In this document: positions 48,734 through 59,241 of the stretch, in pieces
Layout of the letters: each line of letters starts with the position of its first letter
Numbering within the stretch: position 1 is the first letter of the stretch
NCBI GenBank assembly: GCA_029448655.1
Contig: JACCLO010000003.1
Coordinates: 2,666,001-2,730,000, forward strand
Reading direction: 5' to 3'
Source of the DNA: Wolfiporia cocos
Taxonomy: Eukaryota; Basidiomycota; Agaricomycetes; Polyporales; Phaeolaceae
Length of the DNA: 64,000 nucleotides
Program-made: the position numbers and the translations under genes
Notes under the pieces: model-generated
What the model was told of the DNA's origin: nothing
Databases searched by the model: none
The model's input: only the letters and a program-made list of their open reading frames with translations

Positions 48734-50155
48734 TATAGCTCAGCTGTCAGCCAGGAGGTATAGTCAGAGGAAAGATGTAAGTGTGAGGCTCACAAAAAAT
48801 TGGGGCTCTTAAGTAATGCCAAGCGAATAGTCCGTGCACATCTGACACAAGCACAACCTCAGACACACACCCGGGGGAAGGGGGATCGCTCAAAGGCACC
48901 TTCCTGGTCTGGGGCATCTAAGGCTGCAAAGGCCAAGACAAGTCTGAGGTTCGCTCAAGACTGTCTGGTGTTTATATAGTCCTACACTATTTGTACATGT
49001 TATGGTGTGTGGCCTGTAGGGCATCAGCGCTGAGGTAATCTACGTGCTATGTGGTGGCCAGTAAGGGCATCGGAGCACGAGCACTGGTATGGCTAGGGGA
49101 GCACTGGATGTCTATGGCAACGTTAGCGGGTTAGGCCCGATCTGTGGTTCTCGTCGATCAAGGGTTCGCCGGTAATGGCAGGGTTCTATGTCTGTGATCG
49201 GGGTGTCTGCAGTCCAGGTTCCCAAGGACTGGTACTGAGGGGAAGGCACGTGGTGGCCCAGGTTCCCATGTGCTGGTACTGAAGAGTGGCATCTGCCGAG
49301 AGCATGGACTGGCCAGTACGGGCTGTGCATGACATAGGGTGATCGAGTGTGATCGGCTGCAATCGGTACGTAGAGTCCTGTGACTGCTAGGGTTCTCAGT
49401 CGTACAGGTGCTGCCCGAGGTCGGTGTTGCTTGTATACTAGGGCAGCTGGAGTTTAAGGCCTTCCGTGGGCCTTAGTCCGTATGGTACATAGTCCGTGCC
49501 AGTAATGGCGTGAGTTCATGGTCGGTAATGACCGTATAGCCGGTAATGGCTGTAGTCCATGGAGACGGGAGGCGTTGGTTTCTGGTTGGTTCGGTGGATG
49601 TGGTCCTAGCCGTGAGCCTGGATGATTGTGACCTGATGAGGTGTGGTCCAGGTAGCAAGGGGTTGGTCTGGTTAGGTGCTACTGGGCTCATCGTAGTTGG
49701 TCGGGGTCACGTGACTACTATTGGCTTTATGTTGGACTGGACATGTGGTCTGGGACTAGGGTTCTTTAGGTGTGGCTGGTGATGCTGTTAGCTAGGGCCC
49801 GTGATGGTTTGTCTGTAGGGCTTGGATCTAGCTGAGGCATCGGGTTTCCAGCTTCGGGGGTGCTCTCGATGATCAGAAAAGGTACTGTGCCTAGAGGCTT
49901 GAAATTGGTGTGTGACAACATCATCAGAAAATAAGGAAATGCTCTGATGTTTTGAGTTCCACGTGCCTTTGGTCCTGAGCATGGGCAAACAGAACTACAA
50001 ATTCTTCACTTCAGAGCAACTCGCTTCAGCCCTTCAGCGCTTTCAGAGTGTTTGTCTCGAAATCTTCCAAGTCCTCATCCTCTGTACACCACTAGGATGC
50101 TGCTATGCAGAGGCTGAATTTTTTATTTGGAATCCTGCTTATATGGACTATCCTC
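48734..50155. other. Region between the two divergent Plavaka-element genes
   Basis: 1.4 kb, visibly G+T-rich on the plus strand from about 49000 to 49800. Short motifs recur: GGTAATG with C/G flanks at about 49173, 49525 and 49541 (TAATGGC also near 49503), and CAGGTTCCCA at about 49208 and 49260. No gene is supported. It should hold both promoters. Confidence 0.5.
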
Positions 50156-52555
50156 ATGTCAGCTACCAAGTACTCCTGTATCCCTTGCAATAAGGATTTT
50201 AAATCAAAAAATGCACTCTCAACTCACCGGAGACAACACTGCCCAAACCGAACAGCTGTGAATGCACAAATCATTGAGAAATGTGTCCGTGAGCTGGAGC
50301 GTCAGGATGCTGAGAAGTTGGTGAGGCTAGAGGAGCAGTGTATAGAGGCTGAGCAGAAGGCAGTGAGAGATCAGCGGCTTGAGGTGTGTTGCAATAACTA
50401 TGGCCATACCGACTTATCTAATTGATGAAAAGCAGGATGTTGATCCCCCTGATCTCATGATTACAAGCACCGGAAGACCACGTCGGCAACGGTGTATGCC
50501 ACAAGCATACAAGGACTTTATCCCTTCGTCACTTGCTGCTTTACCTGAGAGTCTTCGACCAGAGCCATCTCTGAAACCATCTCCTTCACTGCTACCAACT
50601 ACTGATACTGCTTCTCCTGCACCATGTAATTCTCCAACTGAACCAATCCCCCTCATCTATAAAGACTCAGTCCCCAACATATTTGGGCTTTCCCGATCCT
50701 ACTTGGACATACCTGTGCAAGATCCTGAGGAAGAGACATCTCTTGATACATCCTGCGATTCTCAGACCTTGGCAACTTCAGATAATGCACAGCCATGCTG
50801 GTGGGCTTGTTTTGGTTCACAGGTGGCCGAAAATCTGCACACAATTACTTTACTCCATTCCTGAATGCTAGCATCTTTCGTCTCATGCACTGGTTCTATT
50901 CTGGAACCAGTATGCTCTCCATTTCAAAGCTAGACAGCCTTGTGAAGGATGTTCTGAAGGCCGGTGATCTCCGTCTTGAGGACTTCGATGATTTCAGTGC
51001 AGCACATGAAATCAAATGTTTGGATATGGCTACAGATGAAGATGATAGCATATTCAATTCAGAGGATGGATGGCGTGAAGCATCGGTTGACATCTCCCTG
51101 CCTGTGGAGGGGTTAAAACAGTCAGAGGAGGATGCTCACACCTTCTCTGTCAAAGGCTTGTTCTATCGCCCACTTCTAGGTGTTATCAGATCTGCGGTAA
51201 AAGACCCCATAGCACGTGTATTCCACTTCAAACCATTCCGACTCTTCTGGCATAATCTGGAATGCCCTCATAATCCCCCAGAGCGTGTCTTTACTGACAT
51301 CTTCAACTCCAATGCCATGGTTGAGGAGTATGAGAAAATCCAGGCCCAGTCAAGTGATTCTGATTGTCAGCATGAGGTCGGAATTGTTGCACTCATGCTT
51401 TGGTCGGACTCCACCCACTTGGCCTCATTCGGTACAGCATCATTATGGCCAATCTATGCATTCTTTGGAAACCTGTCAAAATATGTGCGGGCCAAGACAA
51501 GTGTGTTTGCTGCACACCATCTCGCATATATTCCCTCAGTATGCACAATATATTTTTATGATTACCTGTATCATGTACTAATGTGAAGTCAGCTTCCAGA
51601 TATCATACAGGACACATACAAATCGATCTATGGGCATTCAGCAACTCAAGAAGTGCTCACACACTTGAAACGTGAACTCATGCAAGCTATTTGGCTACTT
51701 CTACTTGATGCAGAATTCTTGAATGCTTACGAGCATGGGATCATCATTCTATGTGCCGATGGGATCACACGTCGATTATTCCCTCGTATTTTTACTTATT
51801 CTGCCGATTATCCTGAGAAGTAAGTTCGCTGTGATTATTTAGTTGCATGTCTGACATTAGATCAGAGTAATCCTGGCCTGCATGCGTTACTTGGGGAAAT
51901 GTCCCTGTCCAACCTGTTTGATTGAGAAGGATCAGATTCCAGCACTAGGTACAAGACAGGATACCCTGTGGTGCAAGAATATCAGGCATGACGATCAGCC
52001 TCGCTGTTTTACAATAGAACGAGCACGGATGTGGATATTCAAAGATGGGATCAGCCTCACAAACAAGCAGCTTAATGACATGCTGAAGAGTCAATTGTGG
52101 ACACCAACATGTGTATGTAGACTCTGCTGGACTGTTTTCAGGTAACTTATGGTCTCGCAGAGTGCGTTTTCCGAGCGCCTATCTCGCTTTGGTTGGAAAT
52201 TTTTATTCGATGTTCATACCTGATCTTCTCCATGAATTTGAACTCGGTGTATGGAAAGCTACATTCACGCACCTATTGTGTATCTTATATTCCAGTGGAA
52301 ACGATGCCATATAAGAGCTAAATAAGCGGTGTGGTGACTTATTTTGTTATTTACATGAGGTTAAATGATCATCTCTTTGTAGGTTCCATGACATTCCAAC
52401 CTTTGGGCATTATACAATCCATTGCTTCGGAGGGACTTCAGTCAATTATCTTAATCTGCCAACTGCCCTTCGCTTAAGAAATCGCAGTTGCGAGCTAGGT
52501 TTGCACGCAGATTAATCTGCTAGCTGCAGCAGATTAATCTACTGTGACAATAAAA

Positions 52556-52644
52556 TGGTACATCCAGGATTCAAACCAAGGACCTTAGCACGGATGATAA
52601 AAAGAGCATCGCAGCATACATTAGCCAACTGAGCTACAGTGCAA
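52556..52644 (-). other. tRNA-like Pol III promoter module, copy B left arm
   Basis: Minus strand A-box TAGCTCAGTTGG (52625-52636) and B-box GGTTTGAATCC (52567-52577), facing outward. Confidence 0.6.
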
Positions 52645-52930
52645 CTAAAATCTTCACACTTTAAGAAATATATAGAGTGATTTGTAAACTTCATTTTCGC
52701 AGTTTAACATCTTCCATAACACAAATACAAATGAATCTGCCTCTAAAGACCTGTAATTCCAGTGTATTCAACTTTCCCATTGTGAATTGCTCCAGGTCAG
52801 GCATGGTAAAACAAGCTACCACTATCATTAATTTTTAATGCTTGTTGTAGCAGTTAGTTGCCTTGATGATTTGCGGAAATTGTGTGTAAAACTTGCGTTA
52901 TATATATTTTGATTGGTGAAAGGTAATTGT

Positions 52931-53020
52931 TGCCACTATGGCTCAGTTGGCTGATTATGCTGTGATGCTCTTATTCTCATCCGTGCTAAGGTCCTTGGTT
53001 CGATTCCTTGATGTACCATT
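52931..53020 (+). other. tRNA-like Pol III promoter module, copy B right arm
   Basis: A-box TGGCTCAGTTGG (52939-52950) and a consensus B-box GGTTCGATTCC (52997-53007), then TGTACCATTTTATT, which could act as a weak Pol III stop. Confidence 0.6.
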
Positions 53021-53929
53021 TTATTGTCACAGTAAATTAATCTGCTGCAGCTAGCAGATTAATCTGCGTGCAAACCTAGCTCGCAACTGCGATTTCTTAA
53101 GTGAAGGGCAGTTGGCAGATTAAGATAGTTGACTGAAACTCTACCACTTCAGCAGCAATGCATCAGCTATGAAGAAGCTGGCTGCACGGGATTTCAAGGA
53201 TCTACTACAGGTTTGTTAGTGTTCTTCTCATAATATTGTATTTAACATTCTGCATAGTGTTCCATGCCAGTCTTTGAGAGCCTGCTTCCTGCTCCTCATA
53301 ATGTGATAATTCTGGACCTTCTGTTCATCCAGGCAACCTGGCATGCTTATGCCAAGCTCAGAATGCACACGGACAGCACACTCAATCTGCTTGAGAATGC
53401 TACAGCAGCGCTTGGCCAAATTGTGCGTAAGTTCGTACATACTACCTGCAATGCATTCGAGACATGTGAGCTACCAAAAGAAGAAGCTGTGCGTGGACAC
53501 CGTTCTGCAGCAAAAGCTGCTCAAGGTAGCCACACTACAGCACACACATGCAAGGTCACAGGAGGTGCAAAGCTATGCAAGTTCAATGATAAAACATTCA
53601 AATTGCATCAGCTGGGGAAGTATGTACAGGCTATCCAGCGGTATGGTACATCAGATAATTACTCAACTCAAGTGGTAGGCATTGGTTACTTTATTACCTG
53701 TATAGTACTGATAGCTGCTCAGGGCGAGCCTGAGCACCGGCGCGTCAAGCGCTTCTATGGGCGCACAAATAAGAATGGATTTACATGTCAGATTGCAAGA
53801 CAAGAGCAATGACAACAGATCTTACGACGTGCTAAGCACCGCTCAGAGCAACTCCAAGCAGCTACACAAGCAGAGGTGCCATCAAATACATTGTCTTCAG
53901 ATTTACAAGAACATGCATCCGTGACTGCA

Positions 53930-54381
53930 TGTCACGGTTTATTCATGTGACCTTTATATTGCCATACGCCGGGGTCGAACTCACGTATCTACATCCCCCT
54001 GTCACATGATCTCCCCCATGGTCACCTGACTTATAGATTGTACATGTACACAGCGGCTATCTTATCTACTTAGCGTAGGGGCCACCTTTAGGGCGGCCTT
54101 AGCGTCTGTGTTGCCAAGCATGTATATAGTCTGTAGTGTTCTGAGGCTTACTCCTCAGAACAGTTATTGTAATGTTGGGGCGTGTCCCTCATACAACACC
54201 TCTCCTCTGCGTGCCTCCGTCGACGACAACGTCTACTGGGCTCTGCCCTATATCCCTGTGCTAGTCTGTGGTTCCCCTCGCTGGTAGAATCGTACGCGAC
54301 ATCAGCAGGACCATACCCCGTGCTAGCCAGCGGTGCTGGTAGCCCCTCAATAGGCCGCAGACCCAGAGTGAGTCTGTGTCA
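53930..54381 (+). mobile_element. Solo LTR inserted in the Plavaka transposase gene
   Basis: Starts TGTCACGGTTTATTC, ends GTCTGTGTCA, and is flanked by the 5-bp duplication CTGCA (53925-53929 and 54382-54386). Length 452 bp. It has the same start and general layout as the LTRs at 46697 and 46874 but is more diverged. A tRNA T-arm-like motif is at 53972-53982. Confidence 0.85.
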
Positions 54382-55654
54382 CTGCAACACATAGCAGACA
54401 CACTCGTACCATGAGTCGCTCACCCAGGGCACTGCTCCCGACTGTCCCATTTGATGCTGAAGAGCCGCTGCCCCGTACGTCACCCAGAAATCACTACCAT
54501 ATTTCAGACAGCCACAAGTTTCCACTAGCACTGGCTCCATGGTTCATGGAACATGAGGGTGATCCTGCACTGGCAGTGAGTATAATCTATATTAGCTGGC
54601 TGTATCTGAGACAGTTTTCAGGACTTCACTACTCTGCTAAAGGACCATCTACTTGCACGACTGCTTGGCATGAGATATAGTGGTGATGAGCATGAGTTTA
54701 CCTCTGCTGATAGAAATACAGTTACAATTGTAGGGAACAAGATATACAGGCACAAACGACTTCGAATCAGTTATACAACATACGACTTACGGTGTGAACA
54801 GGATTGCATTAATCCATGAAGCCAAGCACCAGATGTAATGGTTCTTGCTCATGAGAATGACACAGCTGACTTTCATCCGTACTGGTACGCACGCATTCTC
54901 GGAGTCTTTCATGCAGAGATATGCCATACTGGTCCCCGATCAATGGATCCCTCCCCATGAGTTATGGAGTTCCTCTGGATCCAGTGGTTTGGACGTGATC
55001 TCAAGGTGGCTGTAGGATGGAAGGCTCGTCACCTGCCCTGTATAGGATTCTTGGATGCTGATGGACCAGGCGCATTTGGTTTCCTGGATCCGGCGGAAGT
55101 CATTTGCGCTGTCCATACCATACCAGCATTTGCATATGGCAGGACTTCAGATATTCTAGGTCCATCTGTTGCACGGCATGAGCGTGAATATGATGAGGAC
55201 TGGGTATATTACTATGTGAATATGTGCGTACTTTTTTTTCAACAGAACGTCCACTTGAATAGCTGAATATTATAGATTTGCTGACCGCGACATGTTCATG
55301 CGCTTTCACGGAGGAGGTGTGGGACATATGTCAATATCACACATAACCGAGCAATTCCTCCGAGAAACTGGAATTGAGCTTGATGTTGAGCCTGAAATTG
55401 ATGAATCTTCGGCTGCACAAGTTGCCAGTGAAATGGACATCGGTGACCCACTGCTTCCAGATGCTTTAGGATCAGATACAGAAGTTGCAGAGGAAGTGCA
55501 AGGAGATCAAGGAGAGGATGAAGATGATGAAGATGACGATGAATCTAACAATGCGGAGGGCAACGGAAGCAACGACAAGGACGAGCTTGGGCCAGATGAT
55601 GGAGAGGATGACGTCAAAAACGTGCATGATGCAGAGGGGTTCGCACCATTATAA

Positions 55655-56065
55655 TGAACTAATCTTCGTGTATCTTCTCATTCACTGTCCTGTCGGTCAC
55701 TGTGCTCGTAAAATATTTCGTCTGTTCTGTGATTAGATAGATATGTTCTATGAAAATCTAATCTAATCGCATCTAGGCTAACAATTAGGCTGACGCTTAG
55801 GCTATCACACTTTGAACTCTACTCGATGCCCAGACCCGGCTTGCAATGGCTCGCAACGTCTCCACCTGTCTTATGATGACATTATGTGAGCATACATTGG
55901 TCTCACAGTCTAACAAAGTGCTTGATATATTCTATCATCCTTATAAGATGTACACAATCTATTACTGTCTACTCTTGCCTCACAAGCTCTCACAATACTC
56001 CACTAGGTCGTCAACTCCACACTAGAGTCACAGGACCATACAACCTCAGTCCCAATTCGGTGATG
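55655..56065. other. Right non-coding end of the Plavaka element
   Basis: About 410 bp from the transposase stop to the terminal inverted repeat. Short repeats TAGGCTAACAATTAGGCT and CTTAGGCT near 55775-55805 may be subterminal binding sites. Confidence 0.45.
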
Positions 56066-56655
56066 TATTGGCAGACCATCATTTTCAGTAACGAGTGCAA
56101 GATTGAGCTCTTGGGCACAGGTGGGAGGGATTCTTGTTGGGGGATGCACTACAAGCAAGGTACACGAAGAAGACATAGAAATCAGGCAACAGGGGAGTGA
56201 TGGTGTGGGGGTGCATCACTGAGAAGGGGGTTGGGAGTCTTCATCGGATCACCGGGATCATGACAGCAACAGAATACATCAAGGTGCTTGATGAACAGCT
56301 TCTTGGGACTATGAGGGACTATGGGGTGTCTCCACAGCATTATTTCTTCCAGCATGACAATGATCCAAAGCATTCTGCTCGGATCACATCTGCCTGGTTG
56401 GAGAAAAATAAGCTGCAGGTGCTTCCATGGCCATCACAGAGCCCTGATATGAACATCATCGAGCATGTTTGGGCACATCTGAAGGTACAAGTGCAAAAAA
56501 GGGTGCCACAGCCAGGGTCTGCCAAAGCTTTATGGGAGGTTGTGCAGCAGGAATGGTATGGCATTGATACTGAATTTATTCAGTCACTCTATTGTAGTAT
56601 GCCAAAGCGTGTAGGTATGCTAAAGACAGTCAAGGGAGGGTACACAGGCTACTAG
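56066..56655 (+). pseudogene. Tc1-type transposase, C-terminal catalytic half (interrupted)
   Basis: It continues the N-terminal half at 44834, with WQTIIFSNECKIELLGTGGR, GVMVWGCIT, FFQHDNDPKHSA, SPDMNIIEHVWAHLK and a stop after the usual KTVKGGYTGY end. The second Asp (HDND) and the Glu (NIIE) fit a DD34E triad. The first catalytic Asp of the family (SDE) is Asn here (SNE), and a stop near 56200 breaks the frame, so the enzyme was damaged independently of the insertion. Confidence 0.85.
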
Positions 56656-56948
56656 TATTTAGTTTCTTGCAGAGCATGTAGGACAGCAAATTTGGTAGAT
56701 ACGCTTTTGGCGCTTCCGGCGGTATTACCTAGTCTTGCAGCTCAATAACCAGAAATGCCCCCTCATCGGGGCAATCATTCATGGGTAATACATACATTCA
56801 GTAACCTACATAGTAGTACTAAGATTAACCTCAAAGCTCTGCGGGAAGCCCCCAAAGTACCACACAAGGCGTCTGCCCAAATACTTTTGTACGTTACTGT
56901 AACTGTCCTGGAAGACACCAGTTGACATCAATCAGAACACCCCGTTGA

Positions 56949-57529
56949 TCACTGGGAGAGGATCTTATGAGAGCCTTCCAGAGCTGTGAATCTTGCCCAC
57001 AGCCATCCTGCACACAAATTAGGGGAATGCCCTTGTTTGTTGGTGCAGTCCAGAAAATATGCAGTGTCGGTTCCATCCAAAATAAACGTAAGCATTTGAG
57101 TGCTTTGAAACCAATTCACTCCGGTGCAGGCTGATCTGAAGCCAAACAATCCCCCTTCAAATTGCAAGTATACCAAAATAACATTGCATATGTCAGGGGG
57201 TTTCGTAGAGATAATCAGATGTAGTACCACGGAATCACCAGTATGTGACACATCGATGATGATGAGGTAATCGGCATCATAGAAGAAATTCCTTACAACT
57301 TGAGACTTGCTTGTGGCCGATCCGATCAATGTGATAGTATGTCCGCGTTCTGTGTGATACGAACATTCAGACTTACATATTCACTTCTGTGTGGTTTTGA
57401 TGTCTGCATTAAAGTACTCATGATAGGATAAGGCGAAATTGGACCACCCATAATCGGCGGGATTTCTGCACATGCATTCATGATTTCACTATCGTGGGGG
57501 AAAGGGAAGAAGCCGGCCACCCAACAAAA
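56949..57529 (-). CDS. Hypothetical protein, unrecognised (possibly a fragment)
   Basis: Two open pieces on the minus strand can be joined by a canonical intron (GTAAGTCTG...CACAG, about 57350-57376). The first has FFPFPHDSEIMNACAEIPPI; the second has VRNFFYDADYLIIIDVSHTG and FGFRSACTGVNWFQSTQMLT, ending at a stop at 56949. I do not recognise the family. The piece lies between the Tc1 right end and a hAT-like MITE and has lower G+C than the core genes by eye, so it may be a remnant of another element or a captured gene. No clear start codon or promoter was found. Confidence 0.3.
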
Positions 57530-57582
57530 TTGATGTTGAATAGAAATCGAAATCTTAAGGTATGTACTACCAAAGGCCTGCT

Positions 57583-58468
57583 TAGTGTTGCTGAAGTTCG
57601 GTTCGGTCCAGGTTCAGTACTGAACCTAGAACAGAACCGACTACAGGGAGCCTGAACCTGGACTGAACCTGCTGAACCAGTTCAGCAGGTTCGGTTCATG
57701 GTTCAAACCACTAAGTTACCTGCTTTCATAGAGTGTAAAAATGATAATTTGGACACCAACTTTGTGTACCTTCCTATGTATTCCAGTTGCCCTCTATTGT
57801 TCCCAGCACTATTGAGCCCACTAAAGCAACCACACTTCAAGTTCTGCAGTGCCTCCATTTGGTGTCTATTGGGCTACTGCATTCCAAAGTGGCTATGAGT
57901 CTTGATTAGAGTGGTAAACATAACTTATTAATGCACAATAATCACTCAAGGCAGCCAATTTTGAGCAGCTCAGTAATCAAAGTTCATGAGCAGCATGAGT
58001 GTGACCTATCCTGAGGCAAAGCTCAATAACAAACCATTCTTTGACCAATCTGTATATAATCTAGGATCATGGATATGAAGTGAAACATTATCTTCTACTT
58101 CATCTGACAGCAACAAATGCAGCCCAGTGCCACAGAAAGCATGTTAATTCCAACATGGGGTTGAGCCCTTGCCATATTGGGAGACTGGAGTATATGAGTG
58201 CTGATGCTTGCCATGGTGAAGCCAGCTATCCATAATTTACTGTAACAACATTATAGCAAAGATGGCAAGAACATAATTATAATTAATGCTTATCCACCAG
58301 TAGCTACAAAGAATTTGTTAATGCTAAGTGGTTCAAGGTTCAGTCCGGTTCGAACCTGGTTCAAGGGTGCCCCTGAACCAAGAACCGAACCTTGATGTCC
58401 CTGAACGGAACCTGAACCTAGGTTCGGTTCAGGCGGTTCAAGTTCTGAACTGAACTTCGGCAACACTA
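57583..58468. mobile_element. hAT-like MITE with GGTTC-rich arms
   Basis: The ends are inverted repeats TAGTGTTGCTGAAGTTCGGT (left) and TAGTGTTGCCGAAGTTCAGT (right, read inward). The flanking 8-mers GGCCTGCT (57575-57582) and GGCATGCT (58469-58476) match at 7 of 8, the hAT signature. For about 125 bases inside each end the sequence is dense in GGTTC/GAACC, forming many overlapping palindromes. The 886-bp element encodes nothing recognisable. Confidence 0.85.
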
Positions 58469-59241
58469 GGCATGCTCACTTTGACGTCATGGAGACACAC
58501 GTGGTGCTACTGGCATCAGACTGGTGCAACAGCTAAGTCAGACTGTCTGTCGCAAGCGTTTTCACCTCACCATCATATCGTAATATTATCGTTGTTGGTC
58601 AGGAGGTGCGTGGTATCGGATGCGGCTGAAGGTCGTGTCGCTTCGGCCAACACGATCCTTGAGTCAGATTCGGAGATAGCATATAACGAAAGTGCTAAGT
58701 GCGATGGCTGCCGTAATTTCCGCGAGTAAACGGATCATTATGAAGAATGAATATTTGTCAGGAGAATCCTGGAGCATCCCCAGAAGGAGGCAGCTCAGGA
58801 CTAATTGGGACATGTTTCGGACTCGTTTGGCGCTCGCGACTCCTCCCCGGGGATGGCGAGCCACTTGGGTAGTTACCCACGAAGTGTTAAATAAATCATA
58901 CGTGAAACTTTCGTATGAGCGTTGAAGTAACCTTCAGAATATTTTCCAGGACGAGACCCGACGCGACGGTCTGATTCAAGTTGAAGCCCTGCACCTGACT
59001 CGTCATTATACACACAGTGTTGCACACCCGGTTCTTGCCATGTCGAAGGGCGATCGACCGGTGGCAGATGGAAGCGCATGGATGACACATACGAGTCTTT
59101 GGGATAGCGCTTAGCCAACGTTCTCCGGCCCATCCCCACCGGAGGAGAGTATAAATATACACCAAGAAGTATGCGGTGGGTCGCCATTCCACTTCTGTCC
59201 TCGAACACCCGCATTCGTAACGTATCCCTGTCACGTTCAAT
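58469..59241. other. Upstream region of DLH copy 2
   Basis: No gene recognised. A TATA box is at 59150-59157. Confidence 0.5.
59150..59157 (+). promoter_or_regulatory. TATA box of DLH copy 2
   Basis: TATAAATA, about 85-92 bases upstream of the ATG at 59242. Confidence 0.6.

Larger units (their letters stand above)
52432..53145. mobile_element. Foldback MITE with tRNA-like modules in both arms, copy B
   Basis: A 714-bp copy of the element at 45795, in opposite orientation. Flanking 8-mers GCTTCGGA (52424-52431) and ACTTCAGC (53146-53153) match at 5 of 8, so the duplication has decayed. Excising the element and one 8-mer restores the transposase frame into SSNASAMKKLAARDF. Confidence 0.85.
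50156..55654 (+). pseudogene. Plavaka transposase, decayed and interrupted
   Basis: The gene begins with a C2H2 finger (YSCIPCNKDFKSKNALSTHR, then RQH; C-x2-C-x12-H-x3-H) and an acidic linker. Plavaka signatures follow: FLNASIFRLMHWFYSGT, PFRLFWHNLECPH, CADGITRRLFPRIFTYSADY, RYLGKCPCPTCL, PDLLHEFELGVWKATFTHLL, AARDFKDLLQ, GEPEHRRVKRFYGRTNKN, EFLWIQWFGRDLKVAVGWK, DRDMFMRFHGGGVGHM and an acidic tail ending EGFAPL. In-frame stops occur near 52313, 54819 and 54959. A MITE (52432-53145) and a solo LTR (53930-54381) break it. It cannot make an intact protein. Plavaka transposases are related to the EnSpm/CACTA group and cut DNA at element ends. Confidence 0.88.
44835..56065. mobile_element. Plavaka-type DNA transposon with two divergent genes
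   Basis: This 11.2-kb insertion sits in the Tc1 transposase gene. Its ends are imperfect inverted repeats: CATCAGCAAATTCGGAC at the left and CATCACCGAATTGGGAC read inward from the right (14 of 17 match). TA flanks both sides. Inside are a Plavaka transposase gene on the plus strand (50156-55654) and a DUF6698-like gene on the minus strand (45481-48733). Four younger insertions add about 2.8 kb, so the original element was about 8.4 kb. A hairpin with arms GGTGCTAA and TTAGCACC lies near the left end (44939-44959). The element looks inactive because both genes are broken. Confidence 0.75.
44159..56899 (+). mobile_element. Tc1/mariner element, split by an 11.2-kb insertion
   Basis: The outer ends are inverted repeats: CAGTAACGTACGAAAGTAATT at the left (first 20 bases from 44159) and CAGTAACGTACAAAAGTATT read inward from the right end at 56899. 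Both are flanked by TA (44157-44158 and 56900-56901), the Tc1 target duplication. Removing the insertion at 44835-56067 leaves about 1.5 kb, the normal size of such an element. The transposase halves are at 44419-44834 and 56066-56655. Confidence 0.85.

Noticed and set aside
49546..49782. 78-residue frame in the transposon intergenic block
   Set aside because: Composition follows the G+T-rich strand; no motif, homologue or promoter recognised.
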